A stretch of 64,000 nucleotides of DNA from Dinoroseobacter sp049800835 (GTDB taxonomy: Bacteria > Pseudomonadota > Alphaproteobacteria > Rhodobacterales > Rhodobacteraceae), in contig NZ_JBNAFU010000004.1 of NCBI RefSeq assembly GCF_049800835.1, positions 193,620 to 257,619 of the forward strand, given 5' to 3'. Numbering within the stretch: position 1 is the first letter of the stretch; each line of letters begins with the position of its first letter. The notes beneath the pieces were generated by a model. The model made no database searches. It was not told where the DNA came from and worked only from the letters and a program-made list of their open reading frames with translations. The position numbers were made by a program, and so were the translations under genes. Below, piece by piece: positions 52,402 through 60,973 of the stretch.

Positions 52402-53259
52402 ATGGCGAAATTCACCCGGACAACCGGCATGCTAGCGGCTGCTTTCGGCGCGTTGACTGCGTCTTCCGCTTGGGCGGACAATCGCGAAGGCATGGAGATT
52501 ATCGGACAGCCAATCGACCGTGGCATCGGCTTTCAACCTGCCGCGACAGAACTCGCGCGCGAGTTGCAGTGGCTCGATGGAATGTTGCTGGTGATCATCA
52601 CCATCATCGTGCTGTTTGTCACCGCGCTGATTGCATGGACAATCATCCGTCACAACGCCAAGGCCAACCCGAACCCGGCCGCATTTAGCCACAACACGCC
52701 GATCGAGATCACCTGGACGGTGGTGCCGATCTTGATCCTCGTGTTTATCGGTGCGTTCTCGTTGCCGGTCCTGTTCAAGCAGCAGGAGATTCCCGAAGCC
52801 GAGGTTACGATCAAGGCGACCGGCTACCAGTGGTACTGGGGCTACGAGTATCCCGATCACGATATCAGCTTTGAAGGGTTCATGCTTGCCGAGGATGAGC
52901 TTGAAGAGCACGGCTACGCGCCGGAACATTACCTTCTGGCCACCGACACGGCGATGGTCGTTCCCGTGGACACCACGGTTGTGGTCCAGGTTACGGCCGC
53001 CGACGTGATCCATTCCTGGACCATTCCTGCCTTTGGCGTGAAGCAGGACGGTATCCCGGGGCGTCTGGCGGAGCTCTGGTTCTCGGCCGAGAAGGAAGGC
53101 ATTTACTTTGGCCAGTGCTCCGAGCTGTGCGGCAAGGATCACGCCTATATGCCGATCACGGTAAAGGTCGTGTCGAAGGAAGCATACGAGGAGTGGGTCG
53201 CGCAGCAGGTTGCCGCCAACACCGGTGTGCCTGCGCCGACGCAAGTCGCGTCCCGCTGA
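52402..53259 (+). CDS. ctaC: Cytochrome c oxidase subunit II
   Basis: A 285-residue subunit carrying the CuA centre of aa3-type oxidase. It has a signal peptide (LAAAFGALTASSAWA), two membrane helices (about 60-82 and 104-124) and the CuA ligands H204, C239, E241, C243, H247 and M250 in the segment ending GQCSELCGKDHAYMPI. The aromatic patch GYQWYWGYEYP for electron entry from cytochrome c is intact. AGGAAACGACAC precedes ATG 52402; longer in-frame starts are not supported. Subunit I is not encoded nearby. Confidence 0.97.
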   Translation: MAKFTRTTGMLAAAFGALTASSAWADNREGMEIIGQPIDRGIGFQPAATELARELQWLDGMLLVIITIIVLFVTALIAWTIIRHNAKANPNPAAFSHNTPIEITWTVVPILILVFIGAFSLPVLFKQQEIPEAEVTIKATGYQWYWGYEYPDHDISFEGFMLAEDELEEHGYAPEHYLLATDTAMVVPVDTTVVVQVTAADVIHSWTIPAFGVKQDGIPGRLAELWFSAEKEGIYFGQCSELCGKDHAYMPITVKVVSKEAYEEWVAQQVAANTGVPAPTQVASR

Positions 53260-53277
53260 TCCCGATCGTTCGAACGA

Positions 53278-53297
53278 GGCGCCCGAACCCGGGCGCC
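53278..53297 (+). promoter_or_regulatory. Hairpin between ctaC and ctaB
   Basis: GGCGCCCG-AACC-CGGGCGCC is a perfect eight-base stem 18 bases after the ctaC stop, without a T run. Such intercistronic hairpins can stabilise the upstream message or partly terminate, giving more subunit II than assembly factors. Role is inference. Confidence 0.5.
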
Positions 53298-53321
53298 TTG
53301 GCGCTTGTCTGAGGAGGCCGC

Positions 53322-54278
53322 ATGAGCGACCTGAGTTTCGAAACCCGCCAGGGACCTGCTATTCAGAGCGGGGAGGGAAGCTTTGGCGATTACTTCGCGC
53401 TGCTGAAGCCGCGTGTGATGTCGCTGGTGGTATTCACGGCCCTTGTGGGCTTGCTGATTGCACCTGCTCCGGTGCACCCGATGGTCGGGTTCTGCGCAAT
53501 CCTGTTCATTGCAATCGGGGCCGGGGCCTCGGGCGCGCTGAACATGTGGTGGGATGCGGATATCGATCAGGTGATGCGCCGGACGCGCCAGCGCCCTATT
53601 CCCGCGGGCAAGGTCGCCCCGGGGGAGGCGTTGGCGCTTGGACTGGGGTTGTCCGGGCTGTCGGTGGTGATGCTGTGGCTGGCCACTAACGCCTTGGCTG
53701 CGGCCCTGCTGGCCTTCACGATCTTCTTCTATGCTGTTGTTTATTCGATGTGGCTCAAGCGGTCGACGCCGCAGAACATCGTGATCGGAGGTGCTGCGGG
53801 GGCCTTTCCGCCGATGATCGGGTGGGTCGCAGCGACCGGGTCCGTAAGTGTCGAAGCGGTCCTGATGTTTGCGCTGATCTTCATGTGGACACCGCCGCAC
53901 TTCTGGGCGCTCGCCCTGTTCATGAAATCGGACTACGACGACGCGGGCATACCGATGCTGACGGTCACGCACGGTCGTCGGAAGACACGCCAGCATATCC
54001 TCGTGTATACCGTGCTGCTCGTGCCGGTGGCTCTTGGCCTTGCGCTGACCCCGGTTGCCGGGCCGCTCTATCTGGTCACCGCCCTCGTGCTGAATGCCAT
54101 CTTCCTGAAGGGCGCTTGGGATATCTGGCGCCGTGACGAGGCGCAGGCGGATGCGGACGGTTACGCGGTGGAGAAGCGGGTCTTCAAATTCTCTCTGCTT
54201 TATCTCTTCCTGCACTTTGGTGCGCTTCTGATCGAGGCGACGCTGACCCGTGCAGGCCTGACGTTGATAGGGGGCTGA
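53322..54278 (+). CDS. ctaB: Protoheme IX farnesyltransferase (heme O synthase)
   Basis: A 318-residue polytopic prenyltransferase of the UbiA superfamily that farnesylates heme b to heme O for the oxidase. The first aspartate motif is NMWWDADIDQVMRRTRQRPIPAGKV and the second region is FALIFMWTPPHFWALALFMKSDYDDAGIPMLTV. About nine hydrophobic segments are visible. ATG 53322 follows TGAGGAGG. In the oxidase assembly operon. Confidence 0.96.
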   Translation: MSDLSFETRQGPAIQSGEGSFGDYFALLKPRVMSLVVFTALVGLLIAPAPVHPMVGFCAILFIAIGAGASGALNMWWDADIDQVMRRTRQRPIPAGKVAPGEALALGLGLSGLSVVMLWLATNALAAALLAFTIFFYAVVYSMWLKRSTPQNIVIGGAAGAFPPMIGWVAATGSVSVEAVLMFALIFMWTPPHFWALALFMKSDYDDAGIPMLTVTHGRRKTRQHILVYTVLLVPVALGLALTPVAGPLYLVTALVLNAIFLKGAWDIWRRDEAQADADGYAVEKRVFKFSLLYLFLHFGALLIEATLTRAGLTLIGG

Positions 54279-54282
54279 CACG

Positions 54283-54471
54283 ATGGCATTCGGCAAGGAT
54301 CATGAATTGCATACCCGTCGCTCGGGTCGGAATTTCGGCGTTGCGGGATTGCTGATCGGATTTGCCGCCATTGTGTTTGGCCTGACCATCGCCAAAGTCA
54401 CCGAAGACGGCCCGGTTCAGGGCTTTGACCATGTAGCGCGCCCCGAACTGATCGATCGAGGACAGCAATGA
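54283..54471 (+). CDS. Small single-helix protein of the oxidase operon
   Basis: A 62-residue protein with one hydrophobic helix (FGVAGLLIGFAAIVFGLTIAKVT) preceded by a polar, basic segment and followed by a short hydrophilic tail. It lies four bases after ctaB, and its stop overlaps the ctaG start (ATGA), so it belongs to the operon. It may be an assembly or small structural subunit of the oxidase, but nothing in the sequence proves this. Confidence 0.8.
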   Translation: MAFGKDHELHTRRSGRNFGVAGLLIGFAAIVFGLTIAKVTEDGPVQGFDHVARPELIDRGQQ

Positions 54472-55097
54472 CTGACAGGACCGTAGTTCAAGACACATCC
54501 AAAACGCCGCCCAACCACCGCAAGACCGTGCTGCAACTGGTCGGCGTCGTGGTGACGATGGGGGCCCTCGCCTGGGCGGCTGTGCCGTTTTATGACTGGT
54601 TCTGCCGCGTCACCGGCTTCGGCGGTACCACCAATACCGCCGAAGCCGGATCGGACGTCATTCTGGACCGCACCATCAAGGTCAAGTTCGACGCCTCGCT
54701 GGAGCGCGACATGCCCTGGACCTTCAAACCGGTCGAGCGCGAGGTGGAGATCCGCATCGGTGAAACCGGTCTGGCCTTCTACGAGGCGCACAACCCGACC
54801 GATGTTCCCGTCGCGGGATCTGCCAGTTACAACGTGGCCCCGTTCAACGCGGGCCCGTACTTTACCAAGATCGACTGCTTCTGTTTCGAGGAACAGGTTT
54901 TGATGCCGGGGGAAACGGTGCTGATGCCGGTGACGTTCTTCGTCGACCCCGAGCTTGTCGAGGATGATGAGGCCAAGTTCAACAGCCACATCACCCTGTC
55001 TTACACATTCTATCAGATCGACATGCCCGAAGAGGCAGGGGATCAAACCCAAGCCAGCCTGACCCGATCCGAAGGTCCGGCACAGAGCTACAACTAA
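54468..55097 (+). CDS. ctaG: Cytochrome c oxidase assembly protein CtaG (Cox11)
   Basis: A 209-residue copper chaperone that delivers CuB to subunit I. One N-terminal helix (about 21-41, VLQLVGVVVTMGALAWAAVPFY) anchors it, and the copper cysteines are C137 and C139 in IDCFCFEEQ. C46 (DWFCRVTG) is also conserved in the family. Coupled to the small gene upstream. Confidence 0.95.
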   Translation: MTDRTVVQDTSKTPPNHRKTVLQLVGVVVTMGALAWAAVPFYDWFCRVTGFGGTTNTAEAGSDVILDRTIKVKFDASLERDMPWTFKPVEREVEIRIGETGLAFYEAHNPTDVPVAGSASYNVAPFNAGPYFTKIDCFCFEEQVLMPGETVLMPVTFFVDPELVEDDEAKFNSHITLSYTFYQIDMPEEAGDQTQASLTRSEGPAQSYN

Positions 55098-55115
55098 ACG
55101 CGCGAGGGACTCCGC

Positions 55116-55922
55116 ATGGCACACGCGAAAAACCACGATTACCACATTCTGCCACCCTCGGTCTGGCCTTTCGTAGGCGCCGTGGCCGGGTTCATCATGT
55201 TGTTCGGAGCCGTGCTCTGGATGAAAGGCATGACACCTGCGATGTTCATCGTCGGCTTGCTTGGCGTCATCGTCACAATGGTCGGCTGGTGGACGGAGGT
55301 CGTCCGCGAAAGCAGCGCGGGAGACCATACGCCGGTCGTGCGCATCGGGCTGCGCTATGGCTTCATCTTCTTCATCATGTCCGAGGTGATGTTCTTCCTT
55401 GCCTGGTTCTGGTCGTTCTTCAAGCACGCGCTCTATCCGATGGATCCGGGCGGCATGAGCCCGGCGGTCGACGGTGTCTGGCCACCTGTGGGAATTGAAA
55501 CCTTCGACCCCTGGCATCTGCCACTGATCAACACGCTGATCCTGCTGTGTTCGGGCGCAGCCGCCACCTGGGCGCACCATGCGCTGGTGCACGAAAACAA
55601 CCGCAAGGATATGGCGACAGGTCTGCTTCTGGCGATTATCCTCGGTGTGATCTTCACTGCGTTTCAGGCGTACGAATACACCCATGCCGCGTTCGGCTTT
55701 GCCGGCAATATTTACGGCGCGAACTTCTTCATGGCGACCGGGTTCCACGGGGCGCACGTGATCATCGGCACGATCTTTCTTTTCGTGTGCTACCTGCGCC
55801 TGCGGCAAGGTCATTTCACCGCCGACAAGCATATCGGGTTCGAGGCCGCAGCGTGGTACTGGCACTTCGTGGATGTGGTCTGGCTGTTCCTGTTCGCTTC
55901 CATCTATGTCTGGGGCGCCTGA
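55116..55922 (+). CDS. ctaE: Cytochrome c oxidase subunit III
   Basis: A 268-residue polytopic subunit III. Diagnostic segments are YHILPPSVWPFVGAVAGFIMLFGAVLWM, GDHTPVVRIGLRYGFIFFIMSEVMFFLAWFWSFFKHAL, FHGAHVIIGTIFLFVCYLRLRQGHFT and HIGFEAAAWYWHFVDVVWLFLFASIYVWG. Seven membrane helices are expected. GCGAGGGAC precedes the ATG at 55116. A hairpin with short T tract follows the gene. Confidence 0.97.
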   Translation: MAHAKNHDYHILPPSVWPFVGAVAGFIMLFGAVLWMKGMTPAMFIVGLLGVIVTMVGWWTEVVRESSAGDHTPVVRIGLRYGFIFFIMSEVMFFLAWFWSFFKHALYPMDPGGMSPAVDGVWPPVGIETFDPWHLPLINTLILLCSGAAATWAHHALVHENNRKDMATGLLLAIILGVIFTAFQAYEYTHAAFGFAGNIYGANFFMATGFHGAHVIIGTIFLFVCYLRLRQGHFTADKHIGFEAAAWYWHFVDVVWLFLFASIYVWGA

Positions 55923-55945
55923 CCCAAATCGACCGAACGCTTCAG

Positions 55946-55974
55946 ACGGCCGGGCCTTGTCCCGGCCGTTTGCT
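55946..55974 (+). terminator. Terminator-like hairpin after ctaE
   Basis: ACGGCCGGG-CCTTGT-CCCGGCCGT is a perfect nine-base stem followed only by TTTGC. It lies 23 bases after ctaE and 18 bases before surf1, so it may reduce rather than stop read-through. Confidence 0.6.
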
Positions 55975-55991
55975 GTCAAAGGACTGAGCTG

Positions 55992-56699
55992 ATGACACGG
56001 TTTGCAATCCCTCTGGCTTTTGGGCTGATCGGCACGCTTGTCTTGCTCGCACTGGGGAACTGGCAGGTGAACCGGCTGGGAGAAAAGGAAGCCTACCTCG
56101 CCCAGATCGAGGCGCGGATCACCGAGGCGGCGGTTGCCATCCCGACCGCCCCTGACCCTGAAGCGGACCGTTTCCTGTCAGTTGAGGCAACGGGGACGTT
56201 TACCCAGGATCACCTTGATGTGCTGGCCTCGGCCAAGGGCGTGGGGGCCGCATACCGGGTCATTACGGCGTTTGAGACCGACGATGGACGGCGCATCATG
56301 GTTGATCGCGGGTTCCTGCCCGTGGCGCAGCGCGATGTGGAGCGGACAGGCGGGCGCGCAACCGTCGTCGGCAATTTGCACTGGCCCGAAGAGGTGGACA
56401 GCTTCACACCGGAGCCTGACCCGTCCGACCGGCTGTGGTTTGCCCGCGATGTGCCCGCACTTGCGGCGCATCTGAATACCGAACCCGTCCTGCTGGTTCT
56501 GCGCGAAACATCCGAACCGGCCCCCTTCGCCAAACCGTACCCGGTCGACACCAGCGGCATCCCCAATGATCATCTCGAATACGCCGGCACGTGGTTTTCC
56601 CTTGCGGCCGTATGGTTCGGGATGACTCTCTATTATCTCTGGCGTATGAGGCGCCAAGGTGCCCTGTCCGACGGGCGCAAGACGACCGACGAAAGCTGA
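55992..56699 (+). CDS. surf1: SURF1 family oxidase biogenesis protein
   Basis: A 235-residue membrane protein assisting heme a insertion in cytochrome oxidase. It has the N-terminal helix with GNWQVNRL (22-29), a periplasmic domain with VDRGFLPV, and the C-terminal IPNDHLEYAGTWFSLAAVWFGMTLYYLW, which includes the conserved HLEYA-TW motif and second helix. Last gene of the oxidase set; thrC follows after five bases. Confidence 0.94.
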   Translation: MTRFAIPLAFGLIGTLVLLALGNWQVNRLGEKEAYLAQIEARITEAAVAIPTAPDPEADRFLSVEATGTFTQDHLDVLASAKGVGAAYRVITAFETDDGRRIMVDRGFLPVAQRDVERTGGRATVVGNLHWPEEVDSFTPEPDPSDRLWFARDVPALAAHLNTEPVLLVLRETSEPAPFAKPYPVDTSGIPNDHLEYAGTWFSLAAVWFGMTLYYLWRMRRQGALSDGRKTTDES

Positions 56700-56704
56700 G
56701 CGAC

Positions 56705-58093
56705 ATGCAGTATATCTCGACCCGGGGGCAGGCGCCCGCGCTGGCATTTCACGAAGCCATGCTCACAGGGCTGGCGCGCGATGGCGGGCTTTACGTGCCA
56801 GAGACCATCCCGCAAATGAGCGCCGGCGACATCCGCGCGCTACGTGGACTGCCCTATGAGGAGGTTGCATTTCGTGTGATGCGCCCGTTCATCGCCGGCA
56901 GCTTCACCGACGAAGAGTTCGCAGAAGATATCGCCAAGGCCTATGCCGGGTTTGGTCACGATGCGCGCGCGCCCCTGGTGCAACTTGGACCGAACCATTT
57001 CCTGTGCGAACTGTTCCACGGGCCGACACTGGCGTTCAAGGACTTCGCGATGCAGCTGATCGGTCAGTTGTTTCAGCGCGAACTCACGCGACGCGGTAGC
57101 CGCGTGACCATTGTCGGAGCGACCTCCGGCGACACCGGTTCTGCCGCGATCGAGGCGTTTCGCGGGCTGGCGGCGGCGGATGTCTTTATCCTGTACCCGC
57201 ATGGCCGGGTTTCCGAAGTGCAGCGCCGCCAGATGACCACCCCGTCGGAGGCGAACGTGCATGCTCTGGCGCTGGAAGGTCACTTCGACGATTGCCAGGC
57301 TCGCCTGAAGGACATGTTCAACGATCATGACTTCCGGGACGGCGTGCGACTGGCAGGCGTCAACTCGATCAACTGGGCGCGGGTTCTGGCGCAGGTCGTC
57401 TACTACTTCTCGGCCGCTACGGCGCTAGGGGCGCCGGAACGGGAAGTGAGCTTCACAGTTCCGACCGGAAATTTCGGCGATATCTTTGCGGGTTACATAG
57501 CCAAGCGGATGGGGTTGCAGATCGACAAGCTGATCGTGGCGACAAACCAGAATGACATCCTGCATCGCTGCCTGACCACCGGGGAGTATGTGACCGACGA
57601 GGTGATCCCGTCAATCAGCCCGTCGATGGACATTCAGGTCAGCTCCAATTTCGAGCGCCTTCTGTTTGATGTGTACGACCGCGATGGTACGGCCGTCGCG
57701 CAACTCATGGACGAATTGAAGGGGCAAGGCGGGTTCCACCTGAGCCAGGGTGCCTTGCAGCGCTTGCAAACGGATTTCGCCTCCGGTCGCGTCTCCGAAG
57801 AGGAAACCTCCGCCCGGATCAAATCCGCCTTTGCCCATATGGGAGAATTGCTCTGCCCGCACTCCGCGGTCGGGGTCCACGTTGCCGAAGCGCATCTTGG
57901 TGACAGCCCGATGGTGACGTTGGCCACGGCTCATCCGGCGAAGTTTCCCGCCGCCGTCGAAGCGGCGACCGGGATCCACCCGCCCTTGCCCGAGCGGATG
58001 AAAGACCTGTATGACCGATCAGAGCGTGTGACCCGGGTCGACAATGACCTAGGCGCATTGGAACAGTTGATCCGCGAGCGGATCGCCGCATGA
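56705..58093 (+). CDS. thrC: Threonine synthase
   Basis: A 462-residue PLP enzyme that turns O-phosphohomoserine into threonine. The PLP lysine is K112 in GPTLAFKDFAMQ; the phosphate-binding segment is GATSGDTGSAAIEAFRG, and NSINWARVLAQVVYYF and PTGNFGDIFAGYIAKRMG are conserved. ATG 56705 is five bases after the surf1 stop with a weak ribosome site (GAAAGCTGAG). The frame opens earlier inside surf1. Its stop overlaps the next start. Confidence 0.96.
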   Translation: MQYISTRGQAPALAFHEAMLTGLARDGGLYVPETIPQMSAGDIRALRGLPYEEVAFRVMRPFIAGSFTDEEFAEDIAKAYAGFGHDARAPLVQLGPNHFLCELFHGPTLAFKDFAMQLIGQLFQRELTRRGSRVTIVGATSGDTGSAAIEAFRGLAAADVFILYPHGRVSEVQRRQMTTPSEANVHALALEGHFDDCQARLKDMFNDHDFRDGVRLAGVNSINWARVLAQVVYYFSAATALGAPEREVSFTVPTGNFGDIFAGYIAKRMGLQIDKLIVATNQNDILHRCLTTGEYVTDEVIPSISPSMDIQVSSNFERLLFDVYDRDGTAVAQLMDELKGQGGFHLSQGALQRLQTDFASGRVSEEETSARIKSAFAHMGELLCPHSAVGVHVAEAHLGDSPMVTLATAHPAKFPAAVEAATGIHPPLPERMKDLYDRSERVTRVDNDLGALEQLIRERIAA

Positions 58094-59376
58094 CGAGTGC
58101 CATGACGACATCCCCGGATCCACAACTGACAACCTTGCCCAACGGGTTTCGCATCGTGTCCGAGGCGATGCCCGGGCTGAAATCCGCTGCTGTTGGCATC
58201 TGGGTGCAGGCTGGCGGGCGTCATGAACGGATCGAACAGAACGGCATTGCTCATTTTCTTGAGCACATGGCTTTCAAGGGCACACAGAAACGCTCCACCC
58301 TGCAGATCGCTGAGGCGATCGAGGACGTGGGCGGGTACATCAACGCCTATACCTCCCGCGAGGTGACGGCCTACTACGCCCGCGTTCTGGAAAGCGATGT
58401 AGCGCTGGCTGTCGATGTGATCGCCGATATCCTGCGTAACCCCGTTTTTGATCCCAACGAGATCGAGGTCGAACGCGGGGTCATCCTGCAAGAGATCGGT
58501 CAGGCGCTCGATACGCCCGACGACGTGGTGTTTGACTGGTTGCAGGAGCAAGCGTTTGACGGGCAGGCCCTGGGCCGCACGATCCTCGGGCCGACGGAAC
58601 GGGTCCGCAGTTTTGCGCGCGATGACTTTTTCCGGTTTGTCGAAGCGCACTACAATCCGCAGAACATGGTTCTGGCTGCCGCTGGTGCAGTGGATCACGC
58701 GGCCCTTGTGAAGCTGGCGGAGGCGCTTTTCGGCGACATGCAAGCGCGGCCCCGCGGGGCTGTCGACCCGGCGGAGTTCACCTGCGGCGAGGCTCGGATG
58801 ATCAAGCCTCTGGAGCAGGTCCATTTCGCGTTGGCCCTGCCGGGTCACGGGTATCTGGATGATGCGGTCTACACGGGCCAGGTTTATGCCACGGCGATGG
58901 GCGGCGGCATGTCTTCGCGCTTGTTCCAGGAGGTGCGGGAAAAGCGCGGCCTGTGTTACTCGATCTTCGCACAAGCCGGATCGTGGGAAGAAACAGGCAT
59001 GCTGACGCTCTATGCCGGAACATCCGCGACCGAGATTGCCGAACTGACCGATATCACTCTGTCAGAGCTTCGCAGGTCCGCCGCCGACATGTCGTCGGAA
59101 GAAGTCGCGCGTGCCCGGGCGCAGATGAAGTCGGGCTTGCTGATGGGGCTGGAAAGCCCGTCCGCGCGCGCAGAGCGGCTCGCGCGTCTGGTTGGTATCT
59201 GGGGCCGTGTTCCGCCTCTGGACGAGACGCTTGCCCGGATCGACGCGGTAACCACCGGAGATGTCAAAGCCTATGCGGGGCAGTTGTGTTCCGAAGGTCG
59301 TGCGGCAGCGGCGCTCTATGGTCCGGCAGAGGCTGCCCCCCGTCTGGACGAGATCCGGGAGCGTCTGGCGGCCTGA
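58090..59376 (+). CDS. M16-family zinc peptidase (mitochondrial-processing-peptidase-like)
   Basis: A 428-residue M16B protease. The inverted zinc motif is HFLEH with H55, E58 and H59 (NGIAHFLEHMAFKGT), and the downstream ligand is in EIEVERGVILQEIGQA. The C-terminal half has the glycine-rich segment VYATAMGGGMSSRLFQEVREKRGLCYSI. It resembles the alphaproteobacterial PepR/beta-MPP ancestor; substrates are not known. The start overlaps thrC; an ATG at 58102 is an alternative. Confidence 0.94.
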   Translation: MTSAMTTSPDPQLTTLPNGFRIVSEAMPGLKSAAVGIWVQAGGRHERIEQNGIAHFLEHMAFKGTQKRSTLQIAEAIEDVGGYINAYTSREVTAYYARVLESDVALAVDVIADILRNPVFDPNEIEVERGVILQEIGQALDTPDDVVFDWLQEQAFDGQALGRTILGPTERVRSFARDDFFRFVEAHYNPQNMVLAAAGAVDHAALVKLAEALFGDMQARPRGAVDPAEFTCGEARMIKPLEQVHFALALPGHGYLDDAVYTGQVYATAMGGGMSSRLFQEVREKRGLCYSIFAQAGSWEETGMLTLYAGTSATEIAELTDITLSELRRSAADMSSEEVARARAQMKSGLLMGLESPSARAERLARLVGIWGRVPPLDETLARIDAVTTGDVKAYAGQLCSEGRAAAALYGPAEAAPRLDEIRERLAA

Positions 59377-59960
59377 TGCTCTTGAAAAAGTCGGCGGTGC
59401 GGATCGAGACGGAGCGCATGACACTGCGTCCCCCGTCACACGCCGATTTTCGCGCTTGGACAGGCCTGCGCGAAGTGAGTCGCGGGTTTCTGATGAAATG
59501 GGAACCGACATGGTCGCATGACCACCTGAGCCGAAAGAGCTTTACCAACAGGGTCTATTGGGCGACGCGCTCAATCAAGGGCGGCACCGCGCTGCCCTTG
59601 TTTCTGATCCGGCGCAGCGACCAGGCCCTGCTGGGAGCGATCACGCTGGACAACATCCGGCGCGGACCGGCGCAGGCGGGGACCCTTGGCTACTGGACCG
59701 GCGCCCCCCATGCCCGACAAGGCTTCATGCGTGAAGCCATCGTGGCGCTCGTCCACTATGCTCAGACCGAGATGGATCTCAGCCGGATCGAGGCTGCGTG
59801 CCTGCCGGAAAACGCAGCATCGCGCGGCGTTCTGGAACGGTGTGGCTTCAAGTATGAGGGGGTGGCGCAAAGCTATCTTCAGATCAACGGAAGATGGCGG
59901 AACCATGTGCTGTACGCGCATTTGCGCGGCGACCGGCGCGGGCGTACGGGGGCAGGGTAA
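59376..59960 (+). CDS. GNAT N-acetyltransferase (RimJ-like)
   Basis: A 194-residue acetyltransferase of the RimJ/RimL type, which acetylates protein N-termini or small amines. It begins IETERMTLRPPSHADFRAWTGLRE, and acetyl-CoA binding is indicated by LGYWTGAPHARQGFMREAIVALVHYAQTEMDLSRIEAACLPENAASRGVLERCGFKYEG. The start ATG at 59376 overlaps the peptidase stop (TGATG). Often annotated as ribosomal S5 alanine acetyltransferase in Rhodobacterales, but the substrate is not shown here. Confidence 0.9.
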   Translation: MLLKKSAVRIETERMTLRPPSHADFRAWTGLREVSRGFLMKWEPTWSHDHLSRKSFTNRVYWATRSIKGGTALPLFLIRRSDQALLGAITLDNIRRGPAQAGTLGYWTGAPHARQGFMREAIVALVHYAQTEMDLSRIEAACLPENAASRGVLERCGFKYEGVAQSYLQINGRWRNHVLYAHLRGDRRGRTGAG

Positions 59961-60102
59961 CAGGGGACGCGCAAGTTTCACAGAGCGGTCTCTCTGGCGC
60001 ACCGGGGGGCTCCGACAGGGATATTTGCAGACTTGAATGGGCAGGCCAATGCTTCGCACTAGCTCCTCGTATGGCATATCCGAACCGGGAGACAGAGCGC
60101 TC

Positions 60103-60936
60103 ATGAAACCGATCCTCGCTGCTGTTGCACTTGTCGCGTTCGCGCCGCTGGCGAACGCCCAGGACCGCAAGCCGAGCCATTGCATCGCCATTGCCGATGC
60201 CAGCCCGGAATTTCAATATGTTCAGCCGGTCAGTTTCGGCGAGGGCCTGGAAGAATTCACCGTGCGGCTCAGTTACGTGGCCCACGCCAGTTTTCTGATC
60301 GAAGGACCAGATGGGTTCACCGCCGTCACGGACTATACCGGGTTTCTGGGAGATACGGCGTTCTTTCCGACAGTCGCCACGATGAACAAGGCCCACACCA
60401 CCCACTGGACACCGAATCCAGACCCCCGGATTCCGCATGTGCTGCCGGGGTGGGCGCCTGATGGTAACAACCCGATCGATCATTATCTCGAACTCGGGGA
60501 CGTGCTGGTGCGCAATGTGCCCACGGATATCAGGTCCGGGTTCGGAACAGTGAACGAGCCACTGGCAAACTCGATTTTCGTGTTCGAGATTGCCGGGCTG
60601 TGCATCGGGCATCTGGGGCACCTTCATCATGAACTGTCCGACAGTCAGATCGCGTCGCTGGGGCGGCTGGATGTGGTGATGGCACCGGTCGATGGCGGGT
60701 ACACCCTGCCTTTGCCCAACATGATCGCGTTGCTCAAACGCCTGCGGTCTTCCGTCATTCTGCCGATGCATTGGTTCGGCGATTTCACTCTGGAAACTTT
60801 CGTTTCGGGGATGGAGGAAGAGTTCCGCGTTGAGTGGCGGCGCGAAAACCACATAGAGGTCAGCCTTCGCACCCTCCCGTCGGAGCCAACTGTCGTGGTC
60901 TTGCGCCCTGCGTACCTGCGCGATGATGACAGCTGA
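60103..60936 (+). CDS. Secreted metallo-beta-lactamase-fold protein with altered metal motif
   Basis: A 277-residue protein with a signal peptide (KPILAAVALVAFAPLANAQ). It has the overall UlaG/metallo-beta-lactamase layout: VRLSYVAHASFLIEG, then a first metal motif, then CIGHLGHLHHELSD (H170, H173, H175) and PMHWFGD (H223). The usual HxHxDH is replaced here by MNKAHTTHWT (H98, H101), so one half of the metal site is changed. GGGAGAC gives the ribosome site for ATG 60103. Function unknown; not placed in an obvious operon. Confidence 0.82.
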   Translation: MKPILAAVALVAFAPLANAQDRKPSHCIAIADASPEFQYVQPVSFGEGLEEFTVRLSYVAHASFLIEGPDGFTAVTDYTGFLGDTAFFPTVATMNKAHTTHWTPNPDPRIPHVLPGWAPDGNNPIDHYLELGDVLVRNVPTDIRSGFGTVNEPLANSIFVFEIAGLCIGHLGHLHHELSDSQIASLGRLDVVMAPVDGGYTLPLPNMIALLKRLRSSVILPMHWFGDFTLETFVSGMEEEFRVEWRRENHIEVSLRTLPSEPTVVVLRPAYLRDDDS

Positions 60937-60973
60937 ACTTGCGCCTGTGACGACCTCGTGATCCTGTGTCGCC

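Noticed and set aside
53145..55979. Two long minus-strand frames opposite the cytochrome oxidase operon
   Set aside because: Histidine/arginine/glutamine-rich antisense shadows; the oxidase genes on the plus strand carry all catalytic motifs.
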